Part shown: one piece after another, positions 33,244 through 41,551 of the stretch
Layout of the letters: each line of letters begins with the position of its first letter
How positions within the stretch are numbered: the first letter of the stretch is position 1
Assembly (NCBI RefSeq): GCF_029961765.1
Contig: NZ_CP124681.1
Location: 3,472,001-3,536,000, forward strand
DNA: 64,000 bases
Direction: 5' to 3'
DNA from: Nocardioides sp. QY071
GTDB taxonomy: Bacteria > Actinomycetota > Actinomycetes > Propionibacteriales > Nocardioidaceae
Made by a program: the position numbers and the translations under genes
Notes under the pieces: model-generated
The model's database searches: none
The model's input: the letters and a program-made list of their open reading frames with translations, nothing else
Told to the model about the DNA's origin: nothing

Positions 33244-33470
33244 ACGTCGACCGGCTCGTCCTCGCGCTGGCGGGCACCCTGGTGCTCGCCAGCGCGGGCC
33301 TCGCCGCGCTGCTCTCGCCGTGGTGGCTGCTGCTCACCGGCTTCGTCGGAGCCAACCTTCTGCAATCGAGCGTCACCGGGTTCTGCCCGGCGGCGGTCCT
33401 CCTGCGTCGCTTCGGCGTACCGACCGGCTGCGCGTTCTCCGGACCGCCTCAGGAGGGCCAGCCGGTGTAG
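33240..33470 (+). CDS. DUF2892 (YgaP-type transmembrane) protein
   Basis: This 76-residue protein has two membrane helices (about 5-26 and 30-50) and the family's ending TGFCPAAVLLRRFGV with a conserved Cys. In YgaP this domain follows a rhodanese domain and moves sulfane sulfur or thiocyanate. Here it stands alone. It is the last gene of the MMPL unit and its final 22 bp overlap the convergent pobA gene. Its presence strengthens the view that the locus handles reactive sulfur. Confidence 0.85.
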   Translation: MNVDRLVLALAGTLVLASAGLAALLSPWWLLLTGFVGANLLQSSVTGFCPAAVLLRRFGVPTGCAFSGPPQEGQPV

Positions 33471-34630
33471 CCCTCCGCGAGGTACGTCGACCCGGCGGAC
33501 GAGGTGACCAGCGAGGTCAGCTCGCCCACCTGCCGGCGTACGTCGAAGTCGCTCGCCTCGGGCAGGCGGTGCAGCATCGTGGTCATCCAGTACGAGAAGT
33601 GCTGCGCCTTCCAGACCCGCTGCAGCGCCCGCTCGGCGTACCGGTCGAGCGCCACCTCGTCCCCACGGAGGTGGAGCTCGAGCTCCTCGGCGAGCACCCG
33701 GACGTCGGCCAGCGCCAGGTTGAGGCCCTTGGCGCCGGTCGGCGGGACGGTGTGCGCGGCGTCGCCGGCGAGGACGAGGTTGCCGTGGCGCATCGGCTCC
33801 TGGACGAAGCTGCGGAACGGCAGCACCACCTTCGAGGTGATCGGGCCCTCCTTGAGGACGTAGCCGTTGGCGCCGACCCGGGCCTGGAGCTCCTCCCAGA
33901 CCCGGTCGTCGGACCAGGCGGCGACGTCCTCGGCCGGGTCGCACTGGAAGTACATCCGCTGCAGCGTCTCGGTGCGCTGGCTGATCAGCGCGAAGCCGCG
34001 CTCGGAGTGGCTGTAGATGAGCTCGTCACTGCTGGGGGGCGCCTCGCAAAGGATGCCGAACCAGGCGAAGGGGTACTCGCGGAAGAACTGGCGGCGCAGC
34101 GACTCGGGGAACTCGTGGCGGCAGATGCTGCGCGACCCGTCGGAGCCGACCAGGATCCGGGCCGCGACCTCGTGGCGTACGCCGTCCGCGTCGGTGAACC
34201 TCATCAGCGGCCGGTCGCCGGTGATGTCGGCGACCGACACCTCGCTCACCCCGAACCGGACGTCCCCGCCCTCGCGCGCGCGGGCGTCGGCGAGGTCGAT
34301 GAAGACGTCGGTCTGCGGGTACAGCTGGACCGAGGCGCCGACCAGCGACTCGAAGTCGATCCGGTGCCCGCCGCCGCCGAACGCGAGGTCGATGCCGGCG
34401 TGGCGGTAGCCGTCGCGCAGCACCCGCTCGGAGACGCCGGACTCGACCAGCAGCCGGACGCTGTCCTGCTCCAGGATCCCGGCCCGGTGGGTGTTCTCGA
34501 TCTCCTCGCGGCTGCGGATGTCGATCGCGACCGAGGAGATGCCGGCGCGCTGCAGCAGGTGGGCGAGCATCAGGCCGGCGGGGCCGGCGCCGACGATGGC
34601 GACGTCGGTGGTGGTCGTCGTGATGCTCAT
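33449..34630 (-). CDS. pobA: 4-hydroxybenzoate 3-monooxygenase
   Basis: This 393-residue flavin monooxygenase has the FAD fold VAIVGAGPAGLMLAHLL, the class A motif LVGSDGSRS (near 160) and LAGDAAHTVPPTGAKGLNLALADV (near 285), the last being characteristic of PobA. It hydroxylates 4-hydroxybenzoate to protocatechuate with NAD(P)H and O2. It is the last gene of the pca operon and overlaps pcaC by 4 bp, so the feeder enzyme and ring-cleavage pathway are expressed together. Confidence 0.95.
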   Translation of the reverse strand: MSITTTTTDVAIVGAGPAGLMLAHLLQRAGISSVAIDIRSREEIENTHRAGILEQDSVRLLVESGVSERVLRDGYRHAGIDLAFGGGGHRIDFESLVGASVQLYPQTDVFIDLADARAREGGDVRFGVSEVSVADITGDRPLMRFTDADGVRHEVAARILVGSDGSRSICRHEFPESLRRQFFREYPFAWFGILCEAPPSSDELIYSHSERGFALISQRTETLQRMYFQCDPAEDVAAWSDDRVWEELQARVGANGYVLKEGPITSKVVLPFRSFVQEPMRHGNLVLAGDAAHTVPPTGAKGLNLALADVRVLAEELELHLRGDEVALDRYAERALQRVWKAQHFSYWMTTMLHRLPEASDFDVRRQVGELTSLVTSSAGSTYLAEGYTGWPS

Positions 34631-35007
34631 CGGTCCAGCTCCTCGAGGACACCCTTCGCGACGGCGAAGGCGTGGTTGGCGGCGGGGACGCCGCAGTAGA
34701 TGCCGGCCTGAAGGATCACCTCGGCGATCTCGTCGTCGCCGAGGCCGTTGGTGCGCGCGGCGCGCACGTGCATCGCGAACTCCTCCCAGTGCCCGAGCGC
34801 GATCATCGCGGTGAGGACGGCGACCGAGCGCGACCGGCGGTCGAGACCGGGCCGGGTCCACACGCTCCCCCACGCGTAGCGGGTGATCAGCTCCTGAAAG
34901 TCCTGCGTGAACGGGGTCTTCGCGGCCTCGGCGCGGTCGACGTGCGCGTCGCCGAGCACCTCGCGCCGGACGGTCATGCCTGCGTCGAACGGGTCGTCGT
35001 ACGTCAT
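34627..35007 (-). CDS. pcaC: 4-carboxymuconolactone decarboxylase
   Basis: This 126-residue CMD-family protein has the PcaC pattern: RREVLGDAHVDRAEA, FQELITRYAWGSVWTRPGLDRRSRS, LTAMIALGHWEEFAMHVRAARTNGL and AGIYCGVPAANHAF. It decarboxylates 4-carboxymuconolactone to the 3-oxoadipate enol-lactone. In many actinobacteria it is fused to PcaD as PcaL; here the two are separate, with a 4-bp overlap. Confidence 0.95.
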   Translation of the reverse strand: MTYDDPFDAGMTVRREVLGDAHVDRAEAAKTPFTQDFQELITRYAWGSVWTRPGLDRRSRSVAVLTAMIALGHWEEFAMHVRAARTNGLGDDEIAEVILQAGIYCGVPAANHAFAVAKGVLEELDR

Positions 35008-35756
35008 CGGGTGGCCTCCAGGAACTCACGGATCAGGGCGGCGGTCGCGGCCGGGTCCTCGGCGGTGGGCTGGTGCGCGACGCCGGGGATCACCACCGCG
35101 ACCTGGTCGGGCGTGACGACGACGTCGTGCTCGCCGCCGGCGGAGAGCAACGGCACGGGCGCGAACGAGACCCGGTCACGGACGTCGAAGGCCGCCAGCG
35201 CCTCGCAGGCCAGCGCGTACGACTCGTCGTCGACCGACTGCAGGGCCAGCAGCAGCGCGCTGCCGGTCGCGGGGTCTCGTTCGAGGAAGCCGGGTGCGAA
35301 CCAACGGGCCGCGGAGCCCTCCACCATGGCGGCGGTGCCGGCCTTGCGGACGTACGCCGCCCGGTCGTGCCATCCCTCCGGCGTACCGATCCTCGGCGCC
35401 GCGGCCAGCGTGACGACCGCGTCGAACGGCCCCGGCTCGACGGCGATCGCGAAGCCGACGGCGCCGCCGAAGGACACGCCCGCGTAGGAGACGGGACGGC
35501 CGGCCGCGATCCCGGCCGCCCGGTCGCGTACGGCGGCCGCCAGCTCCTCCACGGTGAACACCGTCGTCGCGGGGGCTCCTGCCCCGTGACCGGGCAGGTC
35601 CCAGCCGACGACCTGCCAGGTCGCGGGCAGCAGCGCGGCGCAGCGGGACCAGAGGTCGGCGACGCCGGTGCCGAGGGACGGGCCGACGACGAGGACGCGC
35701 TCGGCGTCCGTGCGTGGCTGGTCCCCGGACAGCTGCGTGAAGGTCAGGTCAGGCAC
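35004..35756 (-). CDS. pcaD: 3-oxoadipate enol-lactonase
   Basis: This 250-residue alpha/beta hydrolase has the nucleophile elbow GVSFGG, an Asp late in the fold and His in GVAHQPTAEDP. It hydrolyses 3-oxoadipate enol-lactone to 3-oxoadipate. It overlaps pcaB by 8 bp upstream and pcaC by 4 bp downstream. Confidence 0.92.
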   Translation of the reverse strand: MPDLTFTQLSGDQPRTDAERVLVVGPSLGTGVADLWSRCAALLPATWQVVGWDLPGHGAGAPATTVFTVEELAAAVRDRAAGIAAGRPVSYAGVSFGGAVGFAIAVEPGPFDAVVTLAAAPRIGTPEGWHDRAAYVRKAGTAAMVEGSAARWFAPGFLERDPATGSALLLALQSVDDESYALACEALAAFDVRDRVSFAPVPLLSAGGEHDVVVTPDQVAVVIPGVAHQPTAEDPAATAALIREFLEATR

Positions 35757-36894
35757 GGGTCTCCTCCCAGCGGGTGATCGCGAGGTCGACGAGGCGCCCG
35801 GCCTCGCCGGTCCCGCCCCGGGTGTCGAGGCTGCCGGTCGCGGTGGCCGCGTCGACCCGGGCGGCCATCGCGGAGGTGTCGACGTGCAGGCCGGCGACGA
35901 GCTCGGCGGCCTGGCTCGCCGCGGTGACGGCGAGCTCCAGGAGCCGCGTCAGGACAGGCCATTCGGCGTGCCAGGCACCGTCGGGCCGCTCGTCGACGGC
36001 GCCGGCCGCGGACAGGTGGAGCTGGGCGGCGAGGCCCGGCGCCTGCTGCGCAGCCGCGTGCACGAGGACGGACAGGACCGGGTTCTGCTTGTGCGGCATC
36101 GTCGAGGAGCCACCGCGCCCGGCGACGGCGCCCTCGCGCACCTCGGCGACCTCGGGGCGGCCGAGCAGCAGCACGTCGGCCGCGACGACACCGAGGACGT
36201 CGGTGGCGGTGGTGAGCGCGTCACCGATCGCCGTGACCGTCGCGCGCCGGGTGTGCCACGGCAGCGCGGCCGCGTCGAGACCGAGGGCGGCGGCGAACGC
36301 GGGCAGCGCCTCGGGCTCGGCCAGCAGTGCGCGGGTGCCCGCCGCGCCGCCGTACTGGACCGGGAAGGCGAGCCCGTCGAGCCGCCTGACGGCGTCGTCG
36401 ACGCCGGCCAGCCACTGGGCCGCGCGCAGGCCGAAGGTGGTCGGCACCGCCCACTGGGTGAGGGTCCTGGCGACGGCGGCGTCGTCACGGTGGGCGCGCG
36501 CCAGCACGGCGACGGCGTCGCCGGTGGTCACCAGGTCGGCCCGGACCCGGGCGACCGCGTCGCGGGCGAGCAGGACCAGCGCGGTGTCGACCACGTCCTG
36601 GCTGGTGAGGCCCCGGTGCACGGCGCCGGACGCGTCGCCGGCGGCGGTGCGGAGCAGCTCGACCAGCGGTACGACGGGATTGCCGGCCGCCTCCGCCGCG
36701 ACCACCAGCGCAGGCAGGTCGACGTCGAGCCCGGCCGCCGCCTCGGCGACCGCTGCCGCATCGGCGTCGGTCGCGCTCCCGGCGGCGACCAGGGCCCGCG
36801 CCCAGGCCACCTCCACGCGCAGCATGGCCGCGAGGACCGCCGTGTCGTCGGCGGTCCCGGCGGCCCGGTGCGCGCCGGGACGAAGGATGCTCAT
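35749..36894 (-). CDS. pcaB: 3-carboxy-cis,cis-muconate cycloisomerase
   Basis: This 381-residue member of the fumarase/aspartase superfamily has the LTSQDVVDTALVL helix and the signature GGSSTMPHKQNPVLSVLVHAAA (near 245). It cyclises 3-carboxymuconate to 4-carboxymuconolactone. It is shorter than the Pseudomonas enzyme (about 450 residues), lacking some C-terminal residues. It lies between pcaG and pcaD with overlapping ends. Confidence 0.94.
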   Translation of the reverse strand: MSILRPGAHRAAGTADDTAVLAAMLRVEVAWARALVAAGSATDADAAAVAEAAAGLDVDLPALVVAAEAAGNPVVPLVELLRTAAGDASGAVHRGLTSQDVVDTALVLLARDAVARVRADLVTTGDAVAVLARAHRDDAAVARTLTQWAVPTTFGLRAAQWLAGVDDAVRRLDGLAFPVQYGGAAGTRALLAEPEALPAFAAALGLDAAALPWHTRRATVTAIGDALTTATDVLGVVAADVLLLGRPEVAEVREGAVAGRGGSSTMPHKQNPVLSVLVHAAAQQAPGLAAQLHLSAAGAVDERPDGAWHAEWPVLTRLLELAVTAASQAAELVAGLHVDTSAMAARVDAATATGSLDTRGGTGEAGRLVDLAITRWEETRA

Positions 36895-37439
36895 GACCGG
36901 TGCCGCGGGTAGCTGAGGAAGACCGTCTCGCGGTCGCCCTGCAGGTGGACGTCGAACCGGAGGCTGCCGTCGGCCTCGGGCTCGACCCGTAGTGTCTGCG
37001 CCTCGTCCGCGGGGAGTCCGGCGAGGAAGTCGTCGGACTCACCCGGCAGGTAGGCACGGGTGAAGAGCCGGTCGAGCAGGCCGCGCGCGAACACGACGAC
37101 CGAGAAGAAGGCCGCTCCCCCCTCGACACCGCCCGGGAGGACGGTCGTGAAGGCGTAGCGCCCGGACGCGTCGGTGGCCGCCCGCCCCCAGCCGGTGAAC
37201 CGGCCGTCGCGGTGCAGCGAGCCCTCGACCCGCGGCGCCGCGCCGGCCGGGTCGGCCTGCCGGATCTCGAGGAGCGCGTCGGGGACGGGAGCGCCGCTGC
37301 CGTCGTAGACGGTGCCGTGCAGGCGGACCGCGCCGGCCGAGCCCGCGGGGACCAGGAATGCGCCGCCGTCGTACGGCAGGACGTCGTGGAAGAACGGCCC
37401 GATCGTCTGCCCGGGGGTGGGCGCGAGGGTCTCACTCAT
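36891..37439 (-). CDS. pcaG: Protocatechuate 3,4-dioxygenase alpha subunit
   Basis: This protein of about 182 residues opens with APTPGQTIGPFFHDVLPY, the usual PcaG start, and contains VPDALLEIRQAD, GRFTGWGRAATDASGRYAFTTVLPGG and FFSVVVFARGLLDRLFTRAYLPG. It lacks the iron ligands, which reside in PcaH, and forms the alpha half of the ring-cleaving enzyme. ATG 37439 (MSETLAP) is preferred over the codon at 37448. It overlaps pcaH by 8 bp. Confidence 0.95.
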   Translation of the reverse strand: MSETLAPTPGQTIGPFFHDVLPYDGGAFLVPAGSAGAVRLHGTVYDGSGAPVPDALLEIRQADPAGAAPRVEGSLHRDGRFTGWGRAATDASGRYAFTTVLPGGVEGGAAFFSVVVFARGLLDRLFTRAYLPGESDDFLAGLPADEAQTLRVEPEADGSLRFDVHLQGDRETVFLSYPRHRS

Positions 37440-38175
37440 GGTCGTCACGCTCCAGGGGCGTCGCGTGGGTGCCGGTCAGCACGATGTCCCAGCGGTAGCC
37501 GGTCGCCCACTCGTGGGTGGTCAGGTCGTGGTCGTAGGTCGCCACGAGGCGCTCGCGCACGGCCTGGTCGGTGATCGACTGGTAGATCGGGTCGAGCGCG
37601 AACAGCGGGTCGCCCGGGAAGTACATCTGGGTGATCAGCCGCTGGGTGAACTCGGTGCCGAACAGCGAGAAGTGGATGTGCGCGGGGCGCCAGGCGTTGA
37701 GGTGGTTGCGCCAGGGGTACGGGCCCGGCTTGATCGTGGTGAAGCGGTACGTCCCGTCGCCGTCGGTCAGGCAGCGCCCGACGCCGGTGAAGTTGGGGTC
37801 GATCGGCGCCGGGTGCTGGTCGCGCTTGTGGATGTAGCGCCCGCCCGCGTTGGCCTGCCAGATCTCGACCAGCTGGTGACGGACCGGGCGCCCGTCGCCG
37901 TCGAGGACGCGGCCGGTGAGCAGCATCCGCTCCCCGATCGGCTCGCCGCCGTGCTGGATGGTCAAGTCAGCCTCGACCGGGTCGATGTCGGAGTGCCCGA
38001 ACACCGGTGCCACCAGCTCGATCCCCTCGGGGTCGGCGTGGCGCAGGTCCTTGGTGGGGTGGCGCAGCGCGGAGCTGCGGTACGGCGGGAAGTCGATCCG
38101 CGGCTGCGCGGCGCCCGGTGGGGTCGCGGCGTGCGCCTCGGCGATCTCGGCGGTGATCCGCGCTTGCGAGTCCAT
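37432..38175 (-). CDS. pcaH: Protocatechuate 3,4-dioxygenase beta subunit
   Basis: This 247-residue subunit has all four non-haem Fe(III) ligands by motif: Tyr in NAGGRY, Tyr in KPGPYPW, and two His in RPAHIHFS. It cleaves protocatechuate between the hydroxyls to 3-carboxymuconate. It is the promoter-proximal gene of pcaHGBDC-pobA and faces the IclR-type regulator across 68 bp. The operon stops at 3-oxoadipate; pcaIJ and pcaF are not in the window. Confidence 0.96.
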   Translation of the reverse strand: MDSQARITAEIAEAHAATPPGAAQPRIDFPPYRSSALRHPTKDLRHADPEGIELVAPVFGHSDIDPVEADLTIQHGGEPIGERMLLTGRVLDGDGRPVRHQLVEIWQANAGGRYIHKRDQHPAPIDPNFTGVGRCLTDGDGTYRFTTIKPGPYPWRNHLNAWRPAHIHFSLFGTEFTQRLITQMYFPGDPLFALDPIYQSITDQAVRERLVATYDHDLTTHEWATGYRWDIVLTGTHATPLERDDHE

Positions 38176-38219
38176 GCCCCCACGCTAGGGGCCACGGGTC
38201 GTGCGGCGCGATAGCATTC

Positions 38220-38233
38220 TTCCACTCAGCGAA
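38220..38233. promoter_or_regulatory. Possible IclR-type site between pcaH and its regulator
   Basis: TTCCACTCAGCGAA has imperfect TTC/GAA symmetry of the kind seen in IclR-family operators. It lies 11-24 bp before the regulator start, just downstream of a possible -10 (TAGCAT, 38212-38217). This is a weak assignment. Confidence 0.3.
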
Positions 38234-38243
38234 AGGGTGGGCG

Positions 38244-38990
38244 ATGGCCGGCAACACCTCCGTCCCAGGCGCGACCGTGGTCTCGCGCAGCCTCGCGCTG
38301 CTCTTCGCCTTCGACGAGTCGCACCGTCGGCTGACCCTGTCCGAGCTGGCCCGCCGCGCCGACCTGCCGCTGCCCACGGCCCACCGACTGGTCGGTGAGC
38401 TGGCCGCCGGCGGCGCGCTGGTGCGCCGCGCCAACGGCGAGTACGTCGTCGCCAGGCGGCTGTGGCAGGTCGGGCTGCTCGCACCGGTCGAGACCGGCCT
38501 GCGCGAGGTCGCCCGCCCGTTCATGAACGACCTGCACGCCACCACCCGCGCCACCGTGCACCTCGCCGTGCGCGAGGGAACCGAGGTGCTCTACCTCGAG
38601 CGCCTCTCCGGGCGTGCGTCCGTCCCGGTCGTCAGCACCGTCGGCTCCCGGCTCCCCCTGCACGCGACCGGCGTCGGCAAGGTGCTCCTCGCCCACGCGC
38701 CCGACGACGTGGTGGCCGATGCGCTCGCGCGGCCGGCCCGGGTCACGCCGTACACGATCACCCAGCCGGCCCGCATGCGCGAACAGCTCGAGCAGGTCCG
38801 TCGCGACGGCTACGCGACCACCGTCGAGGAGATGACGCTCGGCGCCTGCTCGGTCGCCGTACCGATCACCGCCGGTGAGCGGGTGGTCGCCGCGCTCGGC
38901 GTCGTCGTACCGTCGCTCAAGCGCGACCGGGCCCGCCTCGTCGCGGCGCTCCAGGTCGCCGCGCAGGGCATCGGGCGGACGGTGGGCTGA
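38244..38990 (+). CDS. IclR-family transcriptional regulator (PcaR/PobR-like)
   Basis: This 248-residue protein has an N-terminal winged HTH (about 12-75; LTLSELARRADLPLPTAHRLVGELAAGG) and the IclR effector domain (about 80-245; YLERLSGRASVPVVSTVGSRLPLHATGVGKVLLA, and ACSVAVPI). It is divergent from pcaH, the arrangement typical of PcaR/PcaU regulators that respond to 3-oxoadipate or protocatechuate. Its position makes control of pcaHGBDC-pobA very likely; the effector is not visible from sequence. Confidence 0.92.
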   Translation: MAGNTSVPGATVVSRSLALLFAFDESHRRLTLSELARRADLPLPTAHRLVGELAAGGALVRRANGEYVVARRLWQVGLLAPVETGLREVARPFMNDLHATTRATVHLAVREGTEVLYLERLSGRASVPVVSTVGSRLPLHATGVGKVLLAHAPDDVVADALARPARVTPYTITQPARMREQLEQVRRDGYATTVEEMTLGACSVAVPITAGERVVAALGVVVPSLKRDRARLVAALQVAAQGIGRTVG

Positions 38991-39002
38991 CTTCCGGCTC
39001 AC

Positions 39003-39506
39003 TCACGCGACGTCGCGGGCGCGCAGGTACGCGGTCAGCGGACCCGGGAGCTGCGCCTGGCGGTCGCCCCAGTCGTAGACCACCGCGGTCCGCGCGATCA
39101 GGTCGTGCAGCGCACGGTGGTCGCGCCGCAGCACGACGAGCAGCAGCCCCAGCCCGAACAGCGACGTGCTCAGCGGGAAGGCGACGACCCGGACCACCGC
39201 GGCCGCCGGCCCGACCGGGCGGCCGTCACGGGTCACGACCTTGAGGCCGACGATCGCCTTGCCGACGGTGCGGCCCGCGATCGCGGTGCCGACGGCGACG
39301 TACAGCGCCGCCCAGCCGAGCAGGACGACCGACGCGATCGTCCCGGTGCCCTCCTCCAGCGAGGCATCGAAGATCGCGTCCAGCAGGAAGCCGGTCAGCG
39401 CCACACCGACGGAGTACGACGCCAGCACCACCCCGACGTCGATGGCGACCGCTCCCGCGCGACTCACCGGGCCGGCGTACCGACCCGTGACGCTGGCGCG
39501 GCTCAC
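39003..39506 (-). CDS. RDD-family membrane protein
   Basis: This 167-residue protein has the RDD-domain order: an Arg- and Asp-bearing first helix region (GPVSRAGAVAIDVGVVLASY), a second and third helix, GRTVGKAIVGLKVVTRDGRPVG and a final HRALHDLIARTAVVYDW. GTG 39506 overlaps the stop of the repeat protein by 4 bp. Larger actinobacterial RDD proteins carry an N-terminal segment like that neighbour, so the two genes probably act as one split protein. The role of RDD domains is mostly unknown; ion transport has been suggested for some. Confidence 0.87.
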   Translation of the reverse strand: MSRASVTGRYAGPVSRAGAVAIDVGVVLASYSVGVALTGFLLDAIFDASLEEGTGTIASVVLLGWAALYVAVGTAIAGRTVGKAIVGLKVVTRDGRPVGPAAAVVRVVAFPLSTSLFGLGLLLVVLRRDHRALHDLIARTAVVYDWGDRQAQLPGPLTAYLRARDVA

Positions 39507-39907
39507 CGCTCCACCAGCAGCGCCGGCCCGAGCGGTGCGGGCCCGCGGCGCCGCAGGATCCGGTCGACGATGCCGGTGACCACGGTGTCCAGGCCGGCGA
39601 CCTGGCTGCGCGCGACGTCGAGGGTCCGCCCGGCCAGGTGGCCCGTGGTCTCGGCCACGATGTCGGGGATCCCGGCGCGCTGCACGAGTGCCTCCACGTC
39701 CGCGCGGGCCAGGAGCCGGTCGACGTCGACCCGGTCGAGGAGCCGGTTGACGTCGACCCGCTCGAGCAGGTGGTTGACGTCGATCTGGTCGAGCACGGCG
39801 TCGAGGTCGACGTGCTCGAGGATCTCCTCGACCGGCACCGCGTCGACGACCTTGCCGGTGACCGCGCCGGCGACACGGCTGAACAGGCTGTCGTCTGGCG
39901 GTGTCAT
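39503..39907 (-). CDS. Protein with six tandem 9-residue repeats, RDD-associated
   Basis: The 134-residue product has a short start, six 9-residue units at 25-78 (DVNHLLERV, DVNRLLDRV and DVDRLLARA are the clearest), then GIPDIVAETTGHLAGRTLDVARSQVAGLDTVVTGIVDRILRR. The repeats have hydrophobic residues at fixed places and acidic/basic partners, suggesting a curved helical or solenoid-like stretch. It is read together with the RDD gene. No membrane helix is clear. The gene is 27 bp from the divergent cardiolipin synthase gene. Confidence 0.8.
   Translation of the reverse strand: MTPPDDSLFSRVAGAVTGKVVDAVPVEEILEHVDLDAVLDQIDVNHLLERVDVNRLLDRVDVDRLLARADVEALVQRAGIPDIVAETTGHLAGRTLDVARSQVAGLDTVVTGIVDRILRRRGPAPLGPALLVER
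39674..39835 (-). repeat. Six 27-bp tandem repeats inside the RDD-associated gene
   Basis: Each unit encodes nine residues of pattern D-V-x-x-L-L-x-R-V/A. The two central units differ by only a few bases and the outer ones are more diverged. The pattern points to past unit duplication. Confidence 0.75.
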
Positions 39908-39934
39908 GGACCGAGGATTCCATAGGCTGCGCCC

Positions 39935-41407
39935 ATGAATCTGCTGGTTCCGACGTCGACACTCGGGTGGATCGTCTTCGGTCTCGACATGGTGCTGCGC
40001 CTCGTCGCCCTCGGGATCATTCCCGGCAACCGGAAGCCGTCGACCGGCATGGCCTGGCTGCTGCTCATCCTGATCGAGCCGATCGTCGGGTTCTCGGTCT
40101 TCCTGCTGCTCGGCCGCACCCGGCTCGGCAACCGCCGGATCACCCGCCAGCGCACGGCGATCGCCGCCATCCGGGAGCGCAGCGCCGAGCTGCCGCTGTC
40201 GTTCGACGCGGGCCGGCTGCCCGCCGCGATGGCCGGCGTGGCGAGGCTCAACCAGAACCTCGGCGCGCTGCCGATCACCGGCGGCAACGAGGTCGAGCTG
40301 TGGTCCGACTACCGGGCGCTGATGGCCGAGATGGCCCGCGAGATCGACCGGGCACGCAGCCACGTGCACGTGCAGTTCTACATCACCGCCTGGGACGACG
40401 TGACCGACCCGGTGTTCCAGGCGATGATCCGCGCGAGCGGGCGCGGCGTCGACGTACGCCTGCTGTTCGACCACATCGGCTCCCGCCGGATCCCGGGCTA
40501 CCGGAGGATGGTCAAGCGGCTGCGCGGCACCGAGATCGCCTGGCACCCGATGCTGCCGATCAAGCCGCTGCGGGGCCGGTTCCGCCGCCCCGACCTGCGC
40601 AACCACCGCAAGATCCTGGTCGTCGACGGCAGCGTCGGCTTCACCGGCTCGCTCAACCTCACCGAGCCCTGTTACAACAAGCCCGCCAACCAGAAGCTCG
40701 GCCGCGAGTGGGTCGAGCTGATGGTGCGGTTGGAGGGGCCGGTCGTCGGCGCGCTCAACGCGGTCTTCGCCTCCGACTGGTACGTCGAGACCGGTCGCGT
40801 CGTCGACCTGGTCGCGGTCCACGGCGAGCAGGACCGCCGGCCCGAGGAGGTCTTCGACGTCCCCTGCCAAGTGGTGCCGAGCGGCCCCGGCATCGTCGCG
40901 GAGAACAACCTGCGCATGTTCACCACGCTGATCTACGCGGCCACGGAGCGGATCTCGCTCACCTCGCCGTACTTCGTCCCCGACGAGTCGCTCCTGTACG
41001 CCGTCACGACCGCTGCCGAGCGCGGCATCGACGTCGAGCTGTTCGTCAGTGAGGTGTCCGACCAGTTCCTCGTGGGGCACGCGCAGGCGTCGTACTACAA
41101 GGCACTGCTCGAGGCGGGCGTGCGGATCTACCAGTACCCCGCGCCGTACATCCTCCACTCGAAGCACTTCACGATCGACGACCAGGTCGCCGTGGTGGGG
41201 TCGAGCAACATGGACCTGCGCTCGTTCGCGCTCAACTACGAGGTGTCGCTGATGATGCCGGACCCCGCCGTGGTGGCGAAGATGCGCCGCGTCGAGGACA
41301 CCTACCGCGCGCTGTCCAAGGAGCTCACCCTCGAGGCGTGGGAGGAGCGCTCCCCCGGCGCGAAGTACGTCGACAACGTGGCCCGGCTGACCGCCGCCCT
41401 GCAGTAG
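39935..41407 (+). CDS. cls: Cardiolipin synthase (phospholipase D family)
   Basis: The 490-residue protein has two N-terminal membrane helices (about 8-28 and 38-60) and two HKD motifs: NHRKILVVDGSVGFTGSLN (near 225) and HSKHFTIDDQVAVVGSSNMD (near 410). This is the bacterial Cls layout: membrane anchor, then paired PLD catalytic halves that join two phosphatidylglycerol molecules. The first motif has HxK with Asp, as required. It is a single-gene unit followed by two short GC hairpins. Confidence 0.93.
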   Translation: MNLLVPTSTLGWIVFGLDMVLRLVALGIIPGNRKPSTGMAWLLLILIEPIVGFSVFLLLGRTRLGNRRITRQRTAIAAIRERSAELPLSFDAGRLPAAMAGVARLNQNLGALPITGGNEVELWSDYRALMAEMAREIDRARSHVHVQFYITAWDDVTDPVFQAMIRASGRGVDVRLLFDHIGSRRIPGYRRMVKRLRGTEIAWHPMLPIKPLRGRFRRPDLRNHRKILVVDGSVGFTGSLNLTEPCYNKPANQKLGREWVELMVRLEGPVVGALNAVFASDWYVETGRVVDLVAVHGEQDRRPEEVFDVPCQVVPSGPGIVAENNLRMFTTLIYAATERISLTSPYFVPDESLLYAVTTAAERGIDVELFVSEVSDQFLVGHAQASYYKALLEAGVRIYQYPAPYILHSKHFTIDDQVAVVGSSNMDLRSFALNYEVSLMMPDPAVVAKMRRVEDTYRALSKELTLEAWEERSPGAKYVDNVARLTAALQ

Positions 41408-41445
41408 GGGACCCCCGGTCCCGGTCCGCTGGCCCCATCGGGCCA
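41408..41445 (+). terminator. Two short GC hairpins after cls
   Basis: GGGACC-CCC-GGTCCC (41408-41422) begins immediately after the stop codon, and TGGCCC-CATC-GGGCCA (41430-41445) follows eight bases later. Both stems are perfect over 6 bp. There is no T run. Confidence 0.5.
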
Positions 41446-41551
41446 CCCGTGGAACGCGACCGTCCTGACCTTCCCTCGAACCATTGCCCTTCCCGGCCGA
41501 ACTGCCGATCCTCGACATGAGGGTCTCGGTCATCAATTTTGGGGAGGGACC

